Positions 11,046-19,940 of a stretch of DNA of 54,161 bases are shown one piece after another. Source of the stretch: Paracoccaceae bacterium (GTDB lineage: Bacteria; Pseudomonadota; Alphaproteobacteria; Rhodobacterales; Rhodobacteraceae); the NCBI GenBank assembly GCA_027489375.1, contig JAIXZW010000011.1, forward strand, positions 1 to 54,161, given 5' to 3'. The notes under the pieces were generated by a model. It was given only the letters and a program-made list of their open reading frames with translations. It was not told where the DNA came from and ran no database searches. Within the stretch, counting starts at the first letter, position 1. Every line of letters begins with the position of its first letter. A program made the position numbers and the translations under genes.

Positions 11046-11917
11046 TTCATCCACCTCTCGCTCCGCGCGCGCAGCCAGACGTAGACGGCATTGGCCACCC
11101 CCGTCACCACGATCATCCCGAAGGCCAGCGCATAGCCAAGCCCCGGATCGCCAAGCACATCCCCCCTGATCTGCGCGAACAGCAGGATCGGCACGATGGA
11201 CAGCGACGACCCCGTCAACGCGATCGCCGTGGCAACCGCACCGAAGGCATTGGCAAAGAGCAGCGCGAAGGTGCCCAGAAGCGCCGGAAACAGGATCGGA
11301 AAAGCGATCATCCGCCAATATTGCGGCCCCGTCGCCCCGAGGATCAGCGCCGCCTCCTTCCACTCCCGCTTCAACCCGTCCAGCGCGGGCGTGATGATCA
11401 GGATCATGAGCGGGATCTGGAAGAACAGGTAAACCAGCGTCAGCCCCCAGAAGGACAGGATGTTGAACCCCGTGGCATACAGGTTCACCCCGAACCAGTC
11501 GCGCAACACGATGGTCACAAGCCCCAGCCGCCCCAGCGTGGCCAGAAAGGCAAAGGCCAGCGGCACGCCCGCAAAATTGGACGCGACACCGGAAAACGTC
11601 AGCAGCGGCCCCCGGATCCAGCGCGGCAACCCGCCCAGCGTGATCGCAGCGGCGATGCAAAAGCCGACCAGACAGCCGATGATCGACGAGGCCAGCGAAA
11701 TCTTGATCGAAATGACATAGGAGCCAAGAATGTTGGGCGTCATCAGCCCTTGCAGATTGGCCAGCGTCAGCCCGCCATCGGGACTGCGGAACGCGCCCAG
11801 CACGATCTGCATCGTCGGCAGGATCAGGAACAGCAGCGCAAAAGCGACAAAGGGCACGACCCCCAGCCAGTTCCACATCGCGCCCCTGTAACGCGGCCTT
11901 TTTGTCGCTTGGGACAT
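11042..11917 (-). CDS. ABC importer permease, PotB-type (first permease)
   Basis: Inner-membrane permease, 291 aa, with about six hydrophobic helices starting at WLGVVPFVAFALLFLILP and an EAA loop EAALILGATGPQYWRMIAFP. The ATG at 11917 has GGAC about 6 nt upstream. A strong terminator-like hairpin lies between this gene and the binding-protein gene, so expression of the permeases probably depends on read-through or on a second promoter. Substrate unknown. Confidence 0.85.
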   Translation of the reverse strand: MSQATKRPRYRGAMWNWLGVVPFVAFALLFLILPTMQIVLGAFRSPDGGLTLANLQGLMTPNILGSYVISIKISLASSIIGCLVGFCIAAAITLGGLPRWIRGPLLTFSGVASNFAGVPLAFAFLATLGRLGLVTIVLRDWFGVNLYATGFNILSFWGLTLVYLFFQIPLMILIITPALDGLKREWKEAALILGATGPQYWRMIAFPILFPALLGTFALLFANAFGAVATAIALTGSSLSIVPILLFAQIRGDVLGDPGLGYALAFGMIVVTGVANAVYVWLRARSERWMK

Positions 11918-11930
11918 GGCTTGTCCGATA

Positions 11931-11972
11931 CCCCGAAAGAAAAGGCCCGCCCCCGATGACCGGGGGCGGGCC
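11931..11972 (-). terminator. Intrinsic terminator or attenuator between binding-protein and permease genes
   Basis: A perfect 12-bp stem (GGCCCGCCCCCG at 11944-11955 and its complement at 11961-11972) closes a 5-nt loop. On the minus strand it is followed by TTTTCTTTC. It starts 11 nt after the stop of the binding-protein gene. Because the permease genes follow in the same direction only about 25 nt later, it likely acts as a partial terminator that sets the ratio of binding protein to transporter. Confidence 0.8.
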
Positions 11973-11983
11973 GCATCGTCACG

Positions 11984-13087
11984 TCACTGGACGTTCGCGC
12001 CCACGACGGTATCCCAGCCAGCCTTCACCGCATCGGCGTTGGCGGTCAGCTGGTCGAGCGTCGGGAAGACTGCCTTGGCGTAGCCCTCGGCGGGCGGCAG
12101 CGCGTCCAGCATCTCCTGCGGCACGACCCCGCGGGCGACCATGTCGTTGAAGCGGATCGGGTGGCAGTAGCCCTTCAGCCAGCCAAGCTGACCTTCGTCG
12201 CTGTAGAGGTACTCCATCCACAGCTTCGCGGCATTGGGCTGCGGCGCAAAGGCGCTGATCGCTTGCAGGTAGACACCGGCCAGCACGCCCGACTTCGGCA
12301 CCACGACCTCAAGGTCGGGGTTGCCCGCCAGCTCGTCCCGCCACGACAGACCGTTGTAGTCCCATGCGATCACGATGGGCGTCGCACCCTGCGCGATGGT
12401 GCCCGCCTTGCCGATGACCGGAACGAAGTTGCCCGCATCGTTCATCTGCTTGAAGTAGTTGAGACCGGCCTCCGCCGCCGCCGCTCCCGGCTCGGCGCCC
12501 GTCGACATGCCCGCCGCCATCACGCCCAGAATGGCCTGGTTCGACGCGCGCGGATCACCCGCCAATGCCACCGAAGCCGCATATTCGGGCTTGAGCAGAT
12601 CGGCCCAGTCCTGCGGCACGTTCTGCACGAGGTCCTTGTTCACGACAAAGGCGAGCACCCCGTAGTAATCGCCATACCAATGCCCGTCGGCGTCCTTCAC
12701 ATCGGCGGGGATCGTGTCCCAGGTCGAAACCTTGTAAGGCTGCAACAGTCCCTCGGCCTGCGCCGAAGCCCCGAACGAGAAACCGACGTCGATCACGTCG
12801 GGTGCCTGCGGACCCTTGTTGTCCTTGTTGGCGCGGATCGCCTCCACCTCGTCGGCGGAACCCGCATCGGGATTCAGCTCGTTGACGGCAATCTCGGGAT
12901 ATTTCGCCTTGAACCCCTCGATCACCCCGCCGTAATTGCACCAGCTGTGCGGCAGGGCGATGGTGGTCAGCGTGCCCTCCTTTTTCGCCGCAGCCTCGAT
13001 TTCTTCCAGCGATTGCGCCCAAGCCATCGGCGCAACAAGCAGTCCGGCGGCACCCGCCGTAGCCATCAGCGTTTTGCGAAGCGTCAT
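11984..13087 (-). CDS. Periplasmic ABC solute-binding protein (family 1), substrate unknown
   Basis: Periplasmic receptor for the importer encoded downstream, 367 aa. A Sec signal peptide ends PMAWA before QSLEE. The fold is the family-1/PotD type, as shown by DVIDVGFSFGASAQAEGLL, FVVNKDLV, WADLLKPEY and the hinge-region AWDYNGLSW. The start ATG 13087 has GGGAG 6 nt upstream. Related proteins bind polyamines, iron or phosphonates. I see no residue set that fixes the ligand, and no catabolic enzyme in the operon gives a hint. A strong terminator-like hairpin follows the gene. Confidence 0.82.
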   Translation of the reverse strand: MTLRKTLMATAGAAGLLVAPMAWAQSLEEIEAAAKKEGTLTTIALPHSWCNYGGVIEGFKAKYPEIAVNELNPDAGSADEVEAIRANKDNKGPQAPDVIDVGFSFGASAQAEGLLQPYKVSTWDTIPADVKDADGHWYGDYYGVLAFVVNKDLVQNVPQDWADLLKPEYAASVALAGDPRASNQAILGVMAAGMSTGAEPGAAAAEAGLNYFKQMNDAGNFVPVIGKAGTIAQGATPIVIAWDYNGLSWRDELAGNPDLEVVVPKSGVLAGVYLQAISAFAPQPNAAKLWMEYLYSDEGQLGWLKGYCHPIRFNDMVARGVVPQEMLDALPPAEGYAKAVFPTLDQLTANADAVKAGWDTVVGANVQ

Positions 13088-13239
13088 CTCAGTCTCCCTG
13101 GGTCAAAAAACCGTCCGGCTTCTGGCAGCCAAGCCACCTGCGACAGCAATCACCGCGCCGGACCTGTGGCGAAGCTAGGAGAACACCCCCCCGTTGGGCA
13201 AGCGGGGAATACGGCTGTCACGATCATTTCGGAAAAACT

Positions 13240-13668
13240 TCACATTGTAACGCCGATGCCCGCGAAATCCCCCGGTTCCCGACCAAGCAGCGTGCGGTTG
13301 TTGATCTTCCAGCTCCCGTTGATCTTCGAGACGGTGTTGTAGCTTATGACATCGTTATCGGGATAGAATTCCGCCAGTCCGACAAATCCGATGGCCCCGA
13401 CCGAAGACCCGTTCAGGATGCGGTAACGCCGGTGGATGGCACGCCGCGGAAACCGCATCTTCCGGCAATGCTCCATATATTCCTCGACGCCCGAACGGAT
13501 CAGCACACCATCCATCATTCCCGTAATGGTTGCGCCGCAGTGAAAGACACGTTCGGCAATCGCCGTATCGCCCCGAATGATCGCTTCCATCAATTCATGG
13601 GCCAGAAAACGCAACTCTTCACCGAAGTCGGGCAACATCAGAGGCTTCTCAGACGCCGTCATTCGCAT
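13240..13668 (-). CDS. NTF2-like/SnoaL-type small protein
   Basis: Cytoplasmic 142-residue protein with the pattern of an NTF2-like cone fold: an N-terminal helix pair (LRFLAHELMEAIIRGD), then strands such as HRRYRILNG, VGAIGFVGLAEFYPD, ISYNTVSKI and SWKINNRTLLG. Proteins of this fold are small-molecule isomerases, hydratases or binding proteins, so no reaction can be named. It lies upstream of the ABC importer operon in the same direction with a 152-nt gap, and might act with it. The gene and the roughly 120 nt upstream look richer in A and T than the surrounding DNA. No clear ribosome binding site is seen; an alternative start is ATG 13662. Confidence 0.6.
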   Translation of the reverse strand: MRMTASEKPLMLPDFGEELRFLAHELMEAIIRGDTAIAERVFHCGATITGMMDGVLIRSGVEEYMEHCRKMRFPRRAIHRRYRILNGSSVGAIGFVGLAEFYPDNDVISYNTVSKINGSWKINNRTLLGREPGDFAGIGVTM

Positions 13669-13793
13669 ATTAAACCGTCATCTTGACAACCGATCAGAAA
13701 CTTAAGTTAAAAATGAATCTGCCACAAAAATGATCAAGACGAAACAAAAGATTGTTTCCGCCCGCAGCGGGGAGGGTGCCCGACCGGCACCGT

Positions 13794-14801
13794 TCAGACC
13801 AGTTCCGCCCCGCGCCGCAGGCAGGCTTGCGCCTCCGTGACAAGCTGCGCCAGACGCTCGGCTGCGGGCAGCACGGCGTCGATGGCCCCCGCGCCCTGCC
13901 CCGAATAAAGCGCCATCGCCTCGAGATCGCCCTCCGTGCCGCGCATCGGGGAATCCGTGCCGTAGCGCAACAGCGTCTGCCCGTCATGCGTCGCCACCGC
14001 CACGCGCGGCAGGCGGTCGGGGTCATGACCCAGAAGATCGAAGCCCAGCGCCCCTGTCACGCTGTTGGACAGCACGCGCACCGCCGCCTGCGCGGGCCAG
14101 TTCAGCACATAGACATCCGTCAGCACCGTATCGCCCGCCTGCGCCGCGACGATGCGCTCCTTGTGATAGTCATGGGCAAAGGACTCTTGCGTTGCCAGAA
14201 AGGCCGTGCCGCATTGCACGCCCTGCGCCCCCATGACCAGCGCCGCCGCCACCGCCCCGCCCGTGGCAATCCCGCCCGAGGCGACGACGGGAACCCGCGC
14301 CCCGCGCAGCACCGCCTCCAGCAGCGCGAAGGTGCCGACGCGCCCGTGCACATGGCCCCCCGCTTCCACCCCTTGGACGATCAGCACATCCGCTCCGGCC
14401 CCTTCGGCACGACGGGCCGACTCCGCATCGCCCACCTGATGCAGCACCGTGCAGCCCGCCGCCTTCACCCGCGCCACGACCTCGGGCATCACGTCCCAGA
14501 AAAAGGTGAAGTGCGACACCCCGAGTTCGAGACAGCGCCCGATCTGGCGGTCGAGCAGCCCCGCCTCGGTCGCCGAAGGGATCACGTTGACCGCAAAGTT
14601 CCGGTTGGTCGCCGCCCGAAGCGCCGTCACCTCGCGGGCGATGAGGTCGGGGTCCTCGCGCACCATGCCAAGCATGGGATAGCCCCCCGCATTGGCCACG
14701 GCGGCGGCAAGCTCCCACCGCGCCACGCCGCCCATTCCGGCCAGCAGGATGGGCACATCGCAGCCCAGAATGTCGCAAAGCGGCGTGCGTAGACCCGTCA
14801 T
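13794..14801 (-). CDS. Nitronate monooxygenase-like flavoprotein (2-nitropropane dioxygenase family)
   Basis: FMN-dependent TIM-barrel enzyme, 335 aa, that would oxidise alkyl nitronates to carbonyl compound and nitrite. Family marks are the N-terminal PILLAGMGGVARWELAAAVANAGG, read here in two parts (PILLAGMGG and ELAAAVANAGG), the HQVGDAESARRAEGAGAD strand, the conserved GVEAGGHVHG with its His, and the flavin-phosphate site VVASGGIATGGAVAAALVMG. The start ATG 14801 has an ideal AGAAGGAGG site; upstream codons to 14858 are ignored. Divergent from the RNase gene. FabK-type enoyl-ACP reductases share this fold, so the substrate is not certain. Confidence 0.75.
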   Translation of the reverse strand: MTGLRTPLCDILGCDVPILLAGMGGVARWELAAAVANAGGYPMLGMVREDPDLIAREVTALRAATNRNFAVNVIPSATEAGLLDRQIGRCLELGVSHFTFFWDVMPEVVARVKAAGCTVLHQVGDAESARRAEGAGADVLIVQGVEAGGHVHGRVGTFALLEAVLRGARVPVVASGGIATGGAVAAALVMGAQGVQCGTAFLATQESFAHDYHKERIVAAQAGDTVLTDVYVLNWPAQAAVRVLSNSVTGALGFDLLGHDPDRLPRVAVATHDGQTLLRYGTDSPMRGTEGDLEAMALYSGQGAGAIDAVLPAAERLAQLVTEAQACLRRGAELV

Positions 14802-15037
14802 CGGTCGCCTCCTTCTGCAAATCGGCCCGAAGCACCGTTTCGCGCAAAAAGCGTGCATCGGCTGTGCATTGCGCCGCCCGCCCGTTAACCATCACCCTAG
14901 GCCCGCCAAGGGTTCCTGTAAACGCCGCGCCCCCGTCACGGCAAAGCTTGGCCATCCCGCGTTTCGCGCGCCCCAAACTCCCCCTCGCATGGCTGCGTTT
15001 TCCTGTTAAGCTTTCTGAAAACAACACGGGTTCCGCC

Positions 15038-16672
15038 ATGTCAGACCCCCGCCTCATCTTCCACGGAGCCGCCCGCGGCGTCACGGGCTCCTGCTTCCGT
15101 CTTGTCACCCCATCCGGCGAAATCCTTATAGATTGCGGGATGTTCCAGGGTCCGAAGACGGAAAAGGAGCTGAACTACCGCCCCTTCCCCTTCGACGCGC
15201 GGCGCATCAGGGCGGTGATCCTGACCCATGCCCACATCGACCACTCGGGCCTTTTGCCCAAGCTGGTGCGCGACGGCTTCTCCGGCCCGATCCACGCCAC
15301 CCCCGCGACCGCCGACCTGTGCGAGGTGATGCTCCCCGACTCCGCCCATATCCAGTCCTACGAAGTGGGCCACCTCAACCGCCGCAAGGCCGAACGCCAC
15401 GCCCCCCCCGTCGCCCCGATCTACGACCACGCCGACGCGATGGCCGCCCTCGCCCTGTTCGACAGCCACCGCTACGGGGAGTGGTTCGACGTGCTCCCGA
15501 CCCTCCGCGCCCGCTTCTGGAATGCGGGGCACCTTCTCGGCTCGGCCTCGGTCGAGATCGAGTTAAATCAGTCAGGACAGACACTTAGGCTGCTCTTTTC
15601 GGGTGACATCGGTCCCAACAGCAAGCTGATGGAACCCGATCCGACCGGCCCTGCGGGTGTGGATTACATCATCTGCGAATCCACCTATGGCGACACCGAC
15701 CGCAGCGATTCCGGCAGCGACGCCCGCCGCGCCACCCTGCGCGACGAGGTGCTTGCCGCCATGAACGACCGCGGCGTGCTCCTGATCCCCTCCTTCGCGG
15801 TCGAGCGGGCGCAAGAGCTTCTCTCGGACCTCCGCCTTCTCATCGCCCGCGGCGACCTGCCCCGCATCCCGATCTATGTCGACAGCCCGATGGCCACCGC
15901 CGCCACCCGCGTTTTTGCCCGCCACGCCAAAGAGTTGGAGGGCGGCGCGACCTTTCTCGAAGGGCTGCGTTCCGCCGATGTGCATTTTACCGAAACGGTC
16001 GAGCAAAGCATGGCGCTCGACCGGTTGCAGGGCTTCCACATCGTCATAGCCGCATCGGGCATGTGCGAGGCGGGGCGCATCCGCCACCGTCTCCGCAACT
16101 GGATTTGGCGCGACGAAGCCACTGTTTTGCTTACCGGATTTCAGGCCAACGGCACCCTTGGCCGCATCCTTCAGGACGGCGCGACCGAGGTGCGCATCCA
16201 GGGCCGCGACTACGCCGTCCGCGCCCGCATCCGCTCCATCGACCTTTATTCCGGCCACGCCGACGGGCCGGAGCTTGAGGAATGGGTCCGCGCCCGACTG
16301 CCGCTCGGCGCACAAGTGTTTCTGACGCATGGCGAACCCGACGCCATCGACGGTCTCGCCTCGCGCCTGAACGCCTTCCTTCCTTCGGGGTCCGTGCTGA
16401 TACCCGGCCTCGACGGCTGCTTTGCACTTGGCCCCACCCGCGCCACGCCGCGCGACGATTGCGCCCCGCGGCTCGATCCCGCCCGCATCGGCCAACCCGA
16501 CTGGCACAACGACCTGTCGCGCCTGTCTCTTTCGCTGTCCGATGCGCTTGCCCAATGCCCCGACGATGCCGCCCGCGCCCGACTGATCGACCGAATGGCT
16601 GCGGCGCTCCACCCCCACCGGCCCGTAAGGGGGTCGCAAGGCCACAAGGACAGGCACCGCAAACACCGCTGA
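15038..16672 (+). CDS. Metallo-beta-lactamase/beta-CASP ribonuclease (YSH1/CPSF-like)
   Basis: Cytoplasmic zinc-dependent RNA-processing nuclease, 544 aa. The N-terminal metallo-beta-lactamase domain has the metal motif THAHIDHSG, the later ligands in NAGHLLGSASVEIE and FSGDIG. The inserted beta-CASP domain includes VDSPMA and IAASGMCEAGRIRHRL. The C-terminal RNA-metabolising MBL part has YSGHADGPEL and FLTHGEPDA. ATG 15038 gives a start at MSDPRLIFHGAARGVTGS, the normal N-terminus, whereas the open frame upstream to 14864 has no homology-like content. About 70 residues beyond the usual core, ending in a basic tail, may help bind RNA. Natural target RNAs are unknown. Confidence 0.8.
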   Translation: MSDPRLIFHGAARGVTGSCFRLVTPSGEILIDCGMFQGPKTEKELNYRPFPFDARRIRAVILTHAHIDHSGLLPKLVRDGFSGPIHATPATADLCEVMLPDSAHIQSYEVGHLNRRKAERHAPPVAPIYDHADAMAALALFDSHRYGEWFDVLPTLRARFWNAGHLLGSASVEIELNQSGQTLRLLFSGDIGPNSKLMEPDPTGPAGVDYIICESTYGDTDRSDSGSDARRATLRDEVLAAMNDRGVLLIPSFAVERAQELLSDLRLLIARGDLPRIPIYVDSPMATAATRVFARHAKELEGGATFLEGLRSADVHFTETVEQSMALDRLQGFHIVIAASGMCEAGRIRHRLRNWIWRDEATVLLTGFQANGTLGRILQDGATEVRIQGRDYAVRARIRSIDLYSGHADGPELEEWVRARLPLGAQVFLTHGEPDAIDGLASRLNAFLPSGSVLIPGLDGCFALGPTRATPRDDCAPRLDPARIGQPDWHNDLSRLSLSLSDALAQCPDDAARARLIDRMAAALHPHRPVRGSQGHKDRHRKHR

Positions 16673-16804
16673 CACTGTGTCGCAATCCGGTCGACGGGTG
16701 ACGCGCACGACCGCGCAACCCGCCGCCACTGGGGCCAAATGGCCCTGCGCCAAAAGACCGGAGCGATCCGTCCAAGGCCCGAACGCCCCAAAGCGGACCG
16801 CCCC

Positions 16805-17692
16805 ATGACCGTCACAAGACCTGCCCCGCTCCTTCGTCGCCTGCTCTGGCCGGTGCTCGCGGCGGCTTTGGTGACAAGCTGGGCCTCGGGCTTCGTCGGC
16901 ATCCGCTATGCCAGCGAACAGGCAACCGTGTTCCAGGTGTTGTTCTGGCGCAATCTCGTCGCAGGTGCGCTCCTGCTTCTGCCCGCGCTTCTGATCGGAC
17001 CGCGCATCACGTTGCGTGCCCTGTGCGAACAGATGGCACTCGGCTTTGCGATCATGTTCCTCTACCTCGGCGGCTTCGCGCTGGCCATCGAACAGCGTGT
17101 GCCGACGGGGCTGGTTGCGCTGATCTCCGACCTCGTGCCGCTTGCGATCGCGGTGCTGTCCGCCCCCGTGCTGCGCCATCCGCTGACGCGGCGGCAATGG
17201 GCGGGAACGTCGCTCGGCGCGGCGGGCGTGCTCGTCGCTTCGGCAAGCGGCCTGCATGTGGGCACCGCCCCGCTTTGGGCCTATCTGCTGACCGTCGGCG
17301 CGATGCTGGTCTTCGCACTTGCCACCGTCGTGCAAAAGCGCATCGGCGCGGTTCATATGCCCGTCCACCAAAGTCTGGCGATCCAGTGCCTGACCGCTGC
17401 CATGCTCTTCGGCCTCATCCTGCCCTTCGGCGCGGGACTGGCCCCGCCCGCTGCCCCGCAATTCTGGTTCGGCATCGGCTGGCTCGTGCTTTTCGCCACC
17501 TTCTTCTGCTATTCGACCTATTACATCGCCCTGCGCGTCTATCCCGCCGCACAGGTAAGCAGCGCCATCTACCTCAGCCCGCCCGTCACCATGCTCTGGG
17601 CATGGGCACTCTTCGACGATCCGCTGACCCTCGCGATGGCCGCGGGACTTGCCGTGACGCTCATTGGCGTCAAACTGAGCGCGGCGGAATGA
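16805..17692 (+). CDS. EamA/DMT-family membrane transporter
   Basis: Ten-helix inner-membrane exporter of the drug/metabolite transporter superfamily, 295 aa, built from two five-helix EamA repeats. The first repeat begins LVTSWASGFVGIRYAS and includes LFWRNLVAGALLLLP; the second ends AIYLSPPVTMLWAWALF with a final helix LAVTLIGVKL. ATG 16805 is taken as start because it directly precedes the first helix. Substrates of such proteins (amino acids, metabolites) cannot be read from sequence. The stop codon ends at 17692, and the convergent kinase gene ends at 17693, leaving no intergenic base. Confidence 0.8.
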   Translation: MTVTRPAPLLRRLLWPVLAAALVTSWASGFVGIRYASEQATVFQVLFWRNLVAGALLLLPALLIGPRITLRALCEQMALGFAIMFLYLGGFALAIEQRVPTGLVALISDLVPLAIAVLSAPVLRHPLTRRQWAGTSLGAAGVLVASASGLHVGTAPLWAYLLTVGAMLVFALATVVQKRIGAVHMPVHQSLAIQCLTAAMLFGLILPFGAGLAPPAAPQFWFGIGWLVLFATFFCYSTYYIALRVYPAAQVSSAIYLSPPVTMLWAWALFDDPLTLAMAAGLAVTLIGVKLSAAE

Positions 17693-19108
17693 TCACGCCG
17701 CCTCGGCCCCCGCCACGGCGGGCAGACGGATCACCGTGACGCTGCACGAGGATTCCGCCACCACCTGCGACGACACCGACCCGAGATAGCGGCGCGAGGC
17801 GGAATGGCTGCGCGCGCCCATCACGATATGGTCCATCTGGTTCTTCGCCGCATGGTCCACGATGGCCTGCGCGGGGTTCGGGCTTTCGAGGATGGTAAAG
17901 GTCAACCGCTCTTCGGGCAGGTCCAGATCCTGCGCCCAGGCCCGCAGCGCGATAAGGCGGGCGACGTGGAGATGATCCCCGTCGTCCGTCGTTGCGGAAT
18001 CGATCCCGATCCGCGCCGTCTTGATCACGTTGACGCAGGCCACCCGCGCATCCGGCTGGCTTGCCAGCATGCGCTGCACCTGAAGCAACAGATGCAGGCT
18101 CAGGCTCTCCATCTCGGGCGCAAGGTCCACGGCAACCATCATCACCGGCGCCCTGCTGATCTGCGCCGAAACACCGCGAGGCGGGGCGAAGCCCTTGACC
18201 TTGCGCATCGCGCGCCAGCGCCGCCAGACGGCCAGCCTGCCGTCCGCAACCATCTTGCGCCCCCGCCCGGTCAGCCGCACCTGCGAGGGATGCTGCAAAT
18301 CGAACAGCATCTGCGCCGCCGACTGGTAGCGTTTGGCGGGGTCCACCTCCAGCGCGCGCAGGATGATCTCCTGCAACCATTCGGGAATGCGCGCGTCGAT
18401 GGCGCGCGGCGGCACGGGGTCGCGCCACAGCCGCTTGCGCACACCCCGCAGGCTTTCGGGCTTGCCGAAAGGCATCCTGCCCGTCGCACCTTCATAGATG
18501 ATCGCACCCAGCGCGAAGATGTCGCTGCGCAGATCGTCGCGCTGCCGCAGATATTGCTCGGGCGCGATATAGGGGAAAGTCCCCATCGGGATGGTGAATT
18601 CCTCGTCGAGCAGGTCGGGCAACTGGTCGTGCCGCGACAGGCCAAAGTCGATGCAGACCATCTCGCCCGTGGGACGTTGCAGGAAATTGGCGGGTTTCAG
18701 GTCCAGATGCACCACATGCTGCTTGTGCAGGGCATGGACCGCCCCGGTCATCCGTGCGGCCGTCTCGATCAATTCCGACAGCGGCAGCGGGGCCGCGTTG
18801 AAGAGGGTGAGGAGCGAGTCCCCCTCGATTTCCTCGGTCACGACATAGGGCATGACCGAGAAATCCCCGACCGCGATAAGCTTGGGCACATGCGGCCCAG
18901 ACAGGCGCGGGAGGATCATCTGCTCCACCTCGAAGCCCACGATGGTCGGCGCGTCATACCCGTCAAGGATCGTCGGCACCTTCATCACCATCTTCTGGGC
19001 ATGGTCGGGATGCGTCACCTCCCAGATCGTGGCGAAGCCGCCCTTGTGCAGACAGGCGCCCAGCGTGAAGCCGTCGATCTCCAGCCCTTCGCTCGGACGT
19101 ATCATCAT
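17693..19108 (-). CDS. Ser/Thr protein kinase fused to a UspA universal-stress domain
   Basis: Soluble two-domain protein, 471 aa. Residues about 14-285 form a Hanks-type kinase: Gly-rich loop LHKGGFATIWE, ATP-anchoring Lys43 (MVMKVP), catalytic loop HLDLKPANFL (HLD instead of HRD), DFG at 154-156 and the GTFPYIAPEQYL activation segment. Residues about 320-471 form a UspA domain ending with VDHAAKNQMDHIVMGARSHS and SVSSQVVAESSCSVTVIRL, including the G-x-R-x-x ATP-binding pattern. There is no membrane segment, so it is cytoplasmic. It starts 4 nt after the metallophosphoesterase gene, so the two are likely co-expressed and may act on the same phospho-targets. The targets are unknown. Confidence 0.85.
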   Translation of the reverse strand: MMIRPSEGLEIDGFTLGACLHKGGFATIWEVTHPDHAQKMVMKVPTILDGYDAPTIVGFEVEQMILPRLSGPHVPKLIAVGDFSVMPYVVTEEIEGDSLLTLFNAAPLPLSELIETAARMTGAVHALHKQHVVHLDLKPANFLQRPTGEMVCIDFGLSRHDQLPDLLDEEFTIPMGTFPYIAPEQYLRQRDDLRSDIFALGAIIYEGATGRMPFGKPESLRGVRKRLWRDPVPPRAIDARIPEWLQEIILRALEVDPAKRYQSAAQMLFDLQHPSQVRLTGRGRKMVADGRLAVWRRWRAMRKVKGFAPPRGVSAQISRAPVMMVAVDLAPEMESLSLHLLLQVQRMLASQPDARVACVNVIKTARIGIDSATTDDGDHLHVARLIALRAWAQDLDLPEERLTFTILESPNPAQAIVDHAAKNQMDHIVMGARSHSASRRYLGSVSSQVVAESSCSVTVIRLPAVAGAEAA

Positions 19109-19112
19109 GGCC

Positions 19113-19853
19113 TTACGTCCCCCAGTTCAACCGCATGGCGAGCGATTCCGGCAGGCCTGCCGCCCGCAACTTGCTAACAGTCTTTTGCACGTCATAAGCT
19201 ACGCGACGGAAGGTCAGCTCGTTTTGCGCCAGATCAAGGATCGCGTAATTCGCCTGCGCCACCCCGTCCCGCGGCTGTCCGACCGACCCCACCACCCCCA
19301 GCCAGCGGCGCGAGCGGATCAGCGGAAAGGCCATGCCCGCGACCACCCGTTGCGCCTTGACCCGCCGGGCCATGTCGTAGCTGTAAAGGGCCGGAACGTG
19401 GCGGTGGCCGACAAGGATCACCCGCGCCCCCGTCACACGGAACGACCCCATCGCGCTGCCCGTGTCGCTGACATAGATCCAGTCCTCGGGATCGTTGGCG
19501 CTGGCATGCACGAAAAGGACATCGCCCTCCTCGGCCCGCATCGGCAATCCGGCGAGGAAGGTCTTGTGCGCCTCTGTCAGCAAAGGCCGCGTCCAGTTGA
19601 TCGCCCGCAGCGCGGTGACGTTCAGATGCTCCCCGGGGTTGCCCACGGCGCTGTCGTGGTTGCCCTTGATGCAGACGGCCCCTTCGGCCACCAGACGTTC
19701 CACCCGCTCGACGCACCAGACGGGATCGGGACCATAGCCCACGATATCGCCCAAAAGCACGATCCGCCCGATGTTACGCCCGTCAAGATCGGCCAGAACC
19801 GCCTCGAACGCCTCGCGGTTGGCGTGAATATCCGTCAGGATCGCAATCCGCAT
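19113..19853 (-). CDS. Metallophosphoesterase, probable partner of the kinase
   Basis: Cytoplasmic dinuclear-metal phosphoesterase, 246 aa. Motifs appear in family order: ILTDIHANREAF, VLLGDIVGYGPDP, KGNHDSAVG, FVHASANDPEDW and VGHRHVPALY. The last motif is normally G-H-T-H, and the Thr is Arg here, which changes only the non-ligand position. The general type (YfcE/diadenosine tetraphosphatase-like) acts on phosphoproteins, nucleotides or cyclic nucleotides. Immediate linkage to a Ser/Thr kinase suggests it reverses or tunes that kinase's output, which is an inference from gene order only. Confidence 0.8.
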   Translation of the reverse strand: MRIAILTDIHANREAFEAVLADLDGRNIGRIVLLGDIVGYGPDPVWCVERVERLVAEGAVCIKGNHDSAVGNPGEHLNVTALRAINWTRPLLTEAHKTFLAGLPMRAEEGDVLFVHASANDPEDWIYVSDTGSAMGSFRVTGARVILVGHRHVPALYSYDMARRVKAQRVVAGMAFPLIRSRRWLGVVGSVGQPRDGVAQANYAILDLAQNELTFRRVAYDVQKTVSKLRAAGLPESLAMRLNWGT

Positions 19854-19940
19854 CGCAACCGGCCCCCCGCCTCGTTGTGCAAAGCCTAGGGGCCGCCCCC
19901 GCCCCGCACAAGTGCGCGCCCTGTCGCAACCCCGCCTTGC

